Origin: Deltaproteobacteria bacterium
Lineage (GTDB): Bacteria > Desulfobacterota > Binatia > Binatales > Binataceae
Reading direction: 5' to 3'
DNA length: 39,121 bases
Assembly (NCBI GenBank): GCA_021780225.1
Contig: JAJXZF010000060.1
Location: forward strand, 1-39,121
Positions within the stretch are counted from its first letter, which is position 1; each line of letters begins with the position of its first letter. Below, piece by piece: positions 1 through 5,647 of the stretch. Position numbers and translations under genes: made by a program. The notes below the pieces were generated by a model. It saw nothing but the letters and a program-made list of their open reading frames with translations, was not told the DNA's origin and ran no database searches.

Positions 1-2
1 GG

Positions 3-122
3 TGGTATAACCCCCGCCGTCGCCATTCCGCGCTCGACTATCTGTCGCCGATCAACCACGAGAGGCGTCATTCAGCGGAGGCTGATTACCGCAGCCCAAC
101 ACCGTCAACTGAAACGGGTTAG
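3..122 (+). mobile_element. C-terminal end of an IS3-family transposase (OrfB), partial
   Basis: Reading from base 3, the frame gives WYNPRRRHSALDYLSPINHE, the characteristic C-terminal end of IS3-family DDE transposases (the usual form is YNxxRRHSALGYLSP), and it runs to a TAG at 120-122. The rest of the transposase lies outside the window. In IS3 elements the transposase stop is close to, or inside, the right terminal inverted repeat, so the element probably ends at about 120-130. The next readable codons belong to the hdrB-like gene, so the element sits directly on that gene's 5' end. The stretch is too short to name a subgroup. Confidence 0.85.
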
Positions 123-125
123 GTC

Positions 126-1139
126 CACACCACCGTCGATCTTTGGCAGCACAAGTCGTGCGGCCAGTGCGGCCACATCCCGGGCTACGTGACCGCGCTC
201 TACTGGATAATGTCCGAACTGGGCGTGCCGTTCGTTGACGACACCAATCAGACCTCGTGCACGGCGTGGAATTACTACGGCTCGGGGACTTCGAACCCGG
301 TCGCGCTCGCGGCGGTGTTTGTGCGCAACATGCACTCCGCCTGGCAGAAAAACGCTTACCCGCTGATTCACTGCGGAACGAGCTACGGCGACTACAAGGA
401 AGTCCGCTATCTGCTGGTGACCAACGACGAAATGCGCCATCGCGTGCGCGCCATCCTGCAAAAGATTGGCCGTGAGCTGGTTATTCCCGAGGAGCTGGTC
501 CACTACAGCGAGTGGCTGCACGTGATTCGCGAGCGGCTCGCCGAGCGGCGCAAATTCGACGTTTCGAAAATTAAAGTCGTCGTCCATCCGGCCTGCCACT
601 GTTACAAACTGATGTCCGAGGACTTCACCTACGACGACGGCATCCTCGACGGCCGCCGTCCGGCGCCGACCACCAGCGTGGCGCTCGCGCTGGGCGCGCA
701 AATCGCCGACTATTCAAACTGGTACGACTGCTGCGGATTCGGCTTCCGCCACATCCTGACCGAGCGCGAAATGAGCAGGTCGTTCGCCTATTTCCGCAAA
801 ATCCAACCAATCATGAGAGAGACGCAGGCCGACGTCCTGCTCACTCAGGACACGGGCTGCGTCACCACGCTCGACAAGAGTCAGGTTGTACCGTTGGCGC
901 ACGGGTACAAGGAAACCGTGCCGGTGCTTTCCGACGCTCAGTTCGCGGCCCTGGCGATGGGCGCGCATCCGTTTATCGTCTGCCAGGTGCACTGGCACGT
1001 CTCGGACTGGCGGCCGCTGCTCGAAAAGATGGGTATCGACGCGGAGCAGGCTTGGAATGAATACCGAGAATACGTCGAGAACGTGAAACGCGGGATGAAG
1101 CCGTACTTTATCCAGTCGCCGCCGAGGGTACACGCATGA
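126..1139 (+). CDS. hdrB: HdrB-like subunit (CCG-domain iron-sulfur protein) of an sHdr-type complex, start codon lost to an IS
   Basis: This is a heterodisulfide-reductase subunit B homologue. HdrB proteins carry two cysteine-rich CCG domains that bind an unusual Fe-S cluster where disulfide or persulfide chemistry occurs. The frame is open from 123 and encodes HKSCGQCGHIPGY (about 150-188), then SCTAWNYYGSG, IHCGTSYG, HPACHCYKLM and YDCCGFGF, which together form the CCG-type cysteine pattern. The first in-frame start codon is a GTG at 189, but starting there would cut off the CGQC motif. No ATG, GTG or TTG occurs in frame between 123 and 189, so the native start appears to have been replaced by the IS element. 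The stop overlaps the hdrA start (ATGA at 1136-1139). Family assignment is firm; whether the gene is still translated is uncertain. Confidence 0.85.
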   Translation, partial: HTTVDLWQHKSCGQCGHIPGYVTALYWIMSELGVPFVDDTNQTSCTAWNYYGSGTSNPVALAAVFVRNMHSAWQKNAYPLIHCGTSYGDYKEVRYLLVTNDEMRHRVRAILQKIGRELVIPEELVHYSEWLHVIRERLAERRKFDVSKIKVVVHPACHCYKLMSEDFTYDDGILDGRRPAPTTSVALALGAQIADYSNWYDCCGFGFRHILTEREMSRSFAYFRKIQPIMRETQADVLLTQDTGCVTTLDKSQVVPLAHGYKETVPVLSDAQFAALAMGAHPFIVCQVHWHVSDWRPLLEKMGIDAEQAWNEYREYVENVKRGMKPYFIQSPPRVHA

Positions 1140-2188
1140 ATGAATCCGTGCTGGTGATCGGCGGAGGCCCTGCGGGCCTGCGCGCCGCGGCCGATCTCGC
1201 CGATCTCGGCACGTCCGTCGTTCTCGTCGAGAGACGGAACGAGCTGGGCGGCGCGCCGATTCGCTGGAAGTACAAAACGCTTGCGCCGGAGTTGCGTCCA
1301 ACCGAGGAAGTGATGGATCCGATGATCGCCGCGGTCGAATCGCATCCGTTGGTCAAGGTGTATCGCGACTCCGTGGTCGAACGTGTTTCCCGCGCCGCCG
1401 GAAATTTTCACATAACGCTGCGGACCAATGGCGCCGGCGCGCGCGAAATCCCGGTCCGCGCGATCGTCGCGGCGACTGGCTTCGAGCACTTCGATGCGAG
1501 CCGCGACCCGCGCTACGAGTACGGACGCGCCGCCAATGTGATCGGAATCCACGAGCTTGAGGGGATGCTCAAGGAAAGCCGGGTGGTCTGCAAAGACGGC
1601 CGCAAGCCAAAGCGCATCGCCTTCATCTTTTGCGTCGGCTCGCGCGATCGCGCCACCAACCCATGGTGTTGCACGGTGTGCTGCGGCGTCAGCATCAAGC
1701 AGGGCATCGAGTTGAAGCGGCTGCTCGGCGACGTCGAGATCTACAACATCTATATCGACATCCGCACCTTCGGGCTCTGGGAGCAGCTCTACTGGACGAG
1801 CATGGAGGAATACGGCCTCAACTTCATCCGCGGGCGTGTTTCGCAGATCTATGACACCGGGACGCAACTTCTGGTGAAGGGCGAAGACACGTTGGTGCGC
1901 GGGCCATTTGAGGTTCTGATGGACATGGTGGTTCTGGCGGTCGGAATTGCGCCCGGCGAGGGCACCGCGCAGGCGGCCAAGGTCCTCGATCTCAACTGCA
2001 ACAGTTTCGGTTTTCTCCAACCGCGCCATCCCAACGTGCATTACGACTCCGGCAAGGAGGGCGTCTTTCTCGCCGGCGCGTGCGTGGCGCCGATGTCGAT
2101 CGAAGAAGCGATTCTCGCGGGATCGGCCGCGGCGATGCAGGCGGCGAAATTTGTGCGCGAGCCCGCGCTTCAGGGGGCGGCGGATTAA
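1136..2188 (+). CDS. hdrA: HdrA-like FAD/Fe-S oxidoreductase subunit (sHdrA type)
   Basis: A 350-residue flavoprotein. It has an N-terminal dinucleotide-binding motif (VIGGGPAG, residues 7-14) and a C-terminal FAD-binding segment (GVFLAGACVAPMSIEEA, about 309-325). Between them is a cysteine cluster, FCVGSRD followed by WCCTVCCG (C166, C178, C179, C182, C183), typical of HdrA iron-sulfur binding. The length of about 350 residues matches the short sHdrA of sulfur oxidisers rather than the longer methanogen HdrA with extra ferredoxin domains. It overlaps hdrB by 4 bp and ends 2 bp before hdrC, so translation is probably coupled. In sHdr complexes this subunit carries FAD and passes electrons from the lipoate/disulfide site; that role is inferred from the family. 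Confidence 0.9.
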   Translation: MNESVLVIGGGPAGLRAAADLADLGTSVVLVERRNELGGAPIRWKYKTLAPELRPTEEVMDPMIAAVESHPLVKVYRDSVVERVSRAAGNFHITLRTNGAGAREIPVRAIVAATGFEHFDASRDPRYEYGRAANVIGIHELEGMLKESRVVCKDGRKPKRIAFIFCVGSRDRATNPWCCTVCCGVSIKQGIELKRLLGDVEIYNIYIDIRTFGLWEQLYWTSMEEYGLNFIRGRVSQIYDTGTQLLVKGEDTLVRGPFEVLMDMVVLAVGIAPGEGTAQAAKVLDLNCNSFGFLQPRHPNVHYDSGKEGVFLAGACVAPMSIEEAILAGSAAAMQAAKFVREPALQGAAD

Positions 2189-2190
2189 TC

Positions 2191-2649
2191 ATGGCGGACG
2201 CGCGGGCGAAAGCTGAAGAGACGGGCCGCTTCATCGTCGAGCGCCAATACGTCGACGATCGCCGGATTCACGAGCCGAAGAAGCTCGATGCGGGAGGCAT
2301 CGACATTTCGGGGCGCTGGGGCGTCCTGATCGAACCACGAACGATCACGACATTCGATCACACTCTGATGCGCCAGGTGCAGCGCGAATCTGGCGGCGAG
2401 TTCATCCACCGCTGCTTCCAGTGCGGCAACTGTACGGCTGCCTGCCCGACGGCCGAAGAGCATCCGATGTTCAACCCGCGCTACTTCATCCATGTCGTGC
2501 GCATGGGATACAGCGCCGAGCTCGAGAACGTTCGCAAATATGTCTATCTGTGCGCGAGTTGCGGGCGCTGCACGGAGGCCTGCCCGCGCGAAGTCGATCC
2601 GAGCGGCGTGATGGCGGCGATCGGAACCGTGGTGCGCAAGTTGTCATGA
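2191..2649 (+). CDS. hdrC: HdrC-like 2x[4Fe-4S] ferredoxin subunit
   Basis: A 152-residue electron-transfer subunit. Two CxxCxxCxxxCP motifs are visible: CFQCGNCTAACP (C75, C78, C81, C85) and CASCGRCTEACP (C121, C124, C127, C131), which bind two [4Fe-4S] clusters as in HdrC. The start is the ATG at 2191, two bases after the hdrA stop; the frame is open further upstream but that part overlaps hdrA. The last codons overlap the next gene (ATGA at 2646-2649). In family terms it relays electrons between HdrA and HdrB. The neighbouring membrane protein suggests a possible route to the quinone pool. Confidence 0.9.
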   Translation: MADARAKAEETGRFIVERQYVDDRRIHEPKKLDAGGIDISGRWGVLIEPRTITTFDHTLMRQVQRESGGEFIHRCFQCGNCTAACPTAEEHPMFNPRYFIHVVRMGYSAELENVRKYVYLCASCGRCTEACPREVDPSGVMAAIGTVVRKLS

Positions 2650-3446
2650 AACAGGGCCGCGCCTATCAATTGCTGTCTTGGAGTGTCGCGGCGGCGGTCG
2701 CGATTGCTCTGATCGCCGAGTGGGCAGCGCTCTACCGGCTGCATGCGGATTCGATAGTTGTGCAGATAGACCGCCGGTCCATCATTGCGAAGAGCTGGGT
2801 TGAGTTAATTGGCTTCGGCGCGCTCGGCATTCTCGCGCTGGGCGTTCTGTGGCGCGCGTGGCGGCGGAGCGCTCCGATCCTCGTGCGGGAGAATCTGGAA
2901 GCGGCGGCGGCGCTGACGCGCCACTCATCAATCAAGGCCGCCGGCGCGGCGGCCAGGGAGATCGCCCTGGGCGGAGGGATGCGCGAATGCGAAGACATTC
3001 AGCAATGGTTTGCGCATCAGCTCATCATGTGGGGCTTCCTGGGACTGTTCGCCACGACCTCGCTCGACACGCTGATGAATCCGACAGCCGCTCCGTTGCC
3101 GCTGCTGCATCCGGTGCGGCTGCTTGGGAACCTGACCAGACTTGCGTTCATGACCGGCCTGACCCTGGCGATCGCGCGTCGCGCCCTGCTTGCGCGGGTC
3201 CGCGCCGCCAGCCAACTGCGCGACTGGACGTTCCTGGTCTCATTATGAGGAACCGGCGCGACCGGCTTCGCCGTGCAATGGGCCGCGGACGCCGGCTCGT
3301 CGCACGGTACGACATGGCTCTATCCGACGCATCTCGTTTTCATCGTGCTGATTCTGGCCTCCGCGCCGTGGACGAAGTTCGTCCACGCGGCGTGGCGGCC
3401 GACGTGGGTGCTCTACCGCTCGTTGATTGCCGAACGGGGGTCGTGA
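2646..3446 (+). pseudogene. Cytochrome-b-like (DsrM/HdrE/NarI-like) membrane subunit interrupted by an in-frame TGA
   Basis: The frame starting at ATG 2646 encodes a hydrophobic protein that meets TGA at 3246-3248 (codon 201) and then continues in the same frame to a second TGA at 3444-3446, giving 266 codons in all. Both parts look like one protein: membrane segments lie near residues 8-29, 50-70, 122-142, 155-178, 195-212 and 226-242, with histidines H124, H155, H229 and H247 that could ligate heme b. The interruption falls inside a likely transmembrane helix (WTFLVSL, stop, GTGATGFAV). No frame change is needed to join the halves, so one base change, a sequencing error or readthrough would explain it. 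The 4-bp overlaps with both neighbours, one of which uses the distal stop, argue that the full-length frame is ancestral. A quinone-linked electron acceptor for the Hdr subunits is inferred. Confidence 0.7.
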
Positions 3447-3787
3447 GTTTCGCGGGCGAAATCGAAGCGCGACTGCGCGGGCGGCCACATGTAGGGGCCG
3501 TGATGCATTTCGACGGCGCAGGCGTACCGGAGCTGGCGGAGCGGCTCCGCCGGGATCTCGACGACGCCGGCCTGCGCCGAGTGGATGCGATCGAAGAGGC
3601 AAACGGGACGACGGTGTTCAACGCGGTTGCGGCGATTGCCGCCGGCGAAGGGATGGAACTGTGGCTTTCAGCGAGCGAACAGCAAGGCGTGGGCTGCAAA
3701 GTCGAGTTTCGGCTATTTCATGCGCTTGAGGACAGCGCCGAGGCCGACGAATATCTCTCGCGCTTCAGGGAGCGCGTAATCGGCTAA
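3443..3787 (+). CDS. Conserved-looking small soluble protein of the Hdr/lipoate operon, function unknown
   Basis: A 114-residue protein starting at a GTG that overlaps the preceding stop (GTGA at 3443-3446). The frame is open further upstream, but that part is antisense-like noise within the membrane gene. The protein is acidic, with no cysteine cluster and a single Cys in GVGCKVEFR near residue 89, no signal peptide and no membrane segment. I do not recognise the family. Its position between the membrane subunit and the DsrE-like gene, coupled by overlap, implies a role in the same complex or in sulfur carriage. Confidence 0.7.
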   Translation: MSFAGEIEARLRGRPHVGAVMHFDGAGVPELAERLRRDLDDAGLRRVDAIEEANGTTVFNAVAAIAAGEGMELWLSASEQQGVGCKVEFRLFHALEDSAEADEYLSRFRERVIG

Positions 3788-3797
3788 AGGAAAAACC

Positions 3798-4184
3798 ATG
3801 GAAGCGGAGACGACGCGCAAGAAGTTCCTCGTCGTGATGAGCACGGGCGCCGACGAGCCCAGGAAAGCCTTCACCCCTTTTTATTACGCCGCGGCGGCGG
3901 CATCGATGGATTTCGACACGACCATGTTTTTCCTCGCGGAATCGCCGTCGCTGCTGCGGCCCGGAGTCGCGGAAACGATCCGCACCACAGACGAAGGCGA
4001 GCCGTTGACGAAGGTCATCGATCTCGGCCGCAGGAACGGCGTCAAATTTCTCTGTTGCAGCGTTTCGGCCAAGGTTATCTGGAACCTCGGGGACCAGGAC
4101 CTGCCCGAAGGGATGGAGTTTGCCGGCGCCGCCACGCTGCTCGAGATGGCGGCCGATCCGAGCGTCGCGGTGCTCTATTTTTAG
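3798..4184 (+). CDS. DsrE-family sulfur-carrier-like protein
   Basis: A 128-residue protein with a DsrE/DsrF-like alpha/beta fold pattern: an N-terminal strand (KKFLVVMSTG), an alanine-rich helix, a strand (TTMFFLAESP), and a C-terminal half containing KFLCCSVSAKVIWNL. The adjacent C86 and C87 sit where DsrE-family sulfurtransferases carry their persulfide cysteine. DsrE proteins accompany rhodanese and TusA in sHdr and Dsr sulfur-oxidation loci, delivering sulfane sulfur. A ribosome-binding stretch (AAAGGAAAAACC) precedes the ATG, and the gap from the previous gene is 10 bp. Family call is good; the sulfur donor and acceptor are inferred. Confidence 0.8.
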   Translation: MEAETTRKKFLVVMSTGADEPRKAFTPFYYAAAAASMDFDTTMFFLAESPSLLRPGVAETIRTTDEGEPLTKVIDLGRRNGVKFLCCSVSAKVIWNLGDQDLPEGMEFAGAATLLEMAADPSVAVLYF

Positions 4185-4192
4185 GAGCCGTT

Positions 4193-4630
4193 ATGTCCAG
4201 CTATCGAGGGTTCAGCCTTCCCGACGATCTTCATTACGATGTCGGCTACCACGTATGGTTGCGGACGGAGGGCGAGCTTGTCGCGGTCGGCGCCACCGAT
4301 CCCGCTCAGGCTTATGCCGGCGAGATCGTCCACATCGGCATCAAGAAGGTCGGCGCGCGCGTCGAACGCGGCGGAATTCTCGCCACGGTGGAGAGCGCGA
4401 AGTTCATGGGGCCGATGCGCTCGCCGGTGGCGGGCACGATCGCCGAGATCAACCAGGAAGTCGCGAACAAGCCGGCGCTGATCAATGGCGACGCTTACGC
4501 AAACTGGGTCGTGCGTCTCAAACCGGAGAAGCTCGCGGCGGAACTCGCGCTGCTTTCCCCGGGAGTGGAAGCGGCGGAGAAGTACAAGCCGGTCATCGAC
4601 GACTGGGGTATCGACGGAACCCAAGGATAG
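4193..4630 (+). CDS. lbpA: Lipoate-binding protein, GcvH-like (LbpA type)
   Basis: A 145-residue single-domain lipoyl protein related to glycine-cleavage H protein. The lipoylation hairpin is GGILATVESAKFMGPMRSP, with K70 as the expected lipoyl-lysine, followed by a conserved GcvH-like segment, NQEVANKPALINGDAY. In sHdr-containing bacteria a dedicated LbpA carries lipoate that serves as cofactor for sulfur oxidation rather than for glycine cleavage. No gcvP or gcvT genes lie nearby, and the next gene is a lipoate ligase, so the LbpA role is favoured. The start is ATG 4193, 8 bp after dsrE-like, preceded by TAGGAGCC. A generic GcvH cannot be ruled out from sequence alone. Confidence 0.88.
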   Translation: MSSYRGFSLPDDLHYDVGYHVWLRTEGELVAVGATDPAQAYAGEIVHIGIKKVGARVERGGILATVESAKFMGPMRSPVAGTIAEINQEVANKPALINGDAYANWVVRLKPEKLAAELALLSPGVEAAEKYKPVIDDWGIDGTQG

Positions 4631-4636
4631 GCGTCG

Positions 4637-5290
4637 TTGACTCCGGCGAACACCGGCCGTCCGCGCTTCGAGATCCTCGTCACCGAGATCACCGATCCGG
4701 CCACGAATCTCGCCCTTGACCTGCGGCTTCTGCGCGAGGTCGATGCACGCACGCGGCCGGAAACCGTGCGCCTCTGGGTGAATGAGGAATGCCTGGTGCG
4801 CGGTCCTCATCGCAGTCGCAGCTCAGGCTGGTATTACGAGGAGCGCGCGCGAAAGTTCAACGTCCCCATCCACACGCGCACGACCGGCGGCGGATGCGTC
4901 TATCACGATCCCGGCAATCTCAACTGGAGCTTTTATGTCCGCCACTCCGATGGATACGTGGGCTGTGCGAGACTCTTTCGCTCGTGCGCGGCTTTCGTGA
5001 TCAAAGCCTTGAATGCGCTTGGCATCGACGCTTCGTTTGGCGCGCCCAATCGGATCGACGTGGCCGGACGCAAGGTGTCAGGACTCGCCGCGCGCGCCTT
5101 GCGCAACGCCGCTCTTGTTCACGGTACGCTGCTGATCGCGACGGATTTGGACCGCGTCAACGCGCTGTGCATACCGCCTCCGGGATGCCCGCCGGTTGCG
5201 CGGATCTGCGACTTCGATTCGAGGCTCACGGTTACAAACGTGATCGACAGCATCCTGCGGGCGCTCCGTTTCGCGGCGGTTTCACGATGA
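4637..5290 (+). CDS. Lipoate-protein ligase A family (sLpl-like)
   Basis: A 217-residue ligase of the LplA/LipB/BirA fold. It shows HTRTTGGGCVYHDPGNLNW (about 79-97), the adenylate/lipoate-binding loop, and NRIDVAGRKVSG with K146 as the catalytic lysine candidate, then VHGTLLIATDL. Lipoate ligases attach lipoate or octanoate to the lysine of carrier proteins via an acyl-adenylate; here the obvious substrate is the LbpA-like protein six bases upstream. Start is a TTG at 4637. It is the last gene of the Hdr operon. It lacks a clear separate C-terminal accessory domain, as in the split sLpl(AB) ligases of sHdr organisms. Confidence 0.85.
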   Translation: MTPANTGRPRFEILVTEITDPATNLALDLRLLREVDARTRPETVRLWVNEECLVRGPHRSRSSGWYYEERARKFNVPIHTRTTGGGCVYHDPGNLNWSFYVRHSDGYVGCARLFRSCAAFVIKALNALGIDASFGAPNRIDVAGRKVSGLAARALRNAALVHGTLLIATDLDRVNALCIPPPGCPPVARICDFDSRLTVTNVIDSILRALRFAAVSR

Positions 5291-5647
5291 ATAGCTCGTT
5301 AAGCCCGGCGTAATCGTTACTGTTCACATCTAAATCGCGGAGCGGCAAATTCATTGCCACGCCAGAAGCCGGGGCTCGCGCCACAATCGCAATTGCCAGT
5401 TGACCTGCTCATTTCGTCCGCAATTACGTCGATTGACCAAGTCGTTGCGAATTCCGCCAGGCGCCGTCAAATCTGTGGCCAGGTTTGTACAGCTCGAACT
5501 TTCCGTTGCCGGCGCGCGGCGCGGTCCGCGCCATCAACGCCGCGAGAAGGAGCGCCCGCGGGCCGACGAACAATCCCTTATCTTCCAGAGTAAATCGATT
5601 CATAATGAATATTCTGATATTTGGGCGATGCCAAGACTGATTGAGTT
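5291..5647. other. Intergenic stretch between the Hdr/lipoate operon and the cation ATPase, no gene seen
   Basis: About 357 bp. The short open frames here look like noise: Arg/Pro-rich, with no ribosome-binding site. A near-perfect palindrome (GGCGCGG-T-CCGCGCC, about 5517-5531) lies in the middle but lacks a T-run. The last 60 bases are AT-richer (5580-5645) and probably hold the ATPase promoter. Confidence 0.4.

Noticed and set aside
938-2041. 367-codon minus-strand open frame over hdrA and hdrB
   Set aside because: Antisense to two genes with clear cofactor motifs; its composition is a shadow of high-GC codons.
3246-3290. Selenocysteine insertion at the TGA in the membrane gene
   Set aside because: Only a weak five-pair stem follows, the site is in a hydrophobic helix without redox partners, and no sel genes are seen; nonsense change or error is simpler.
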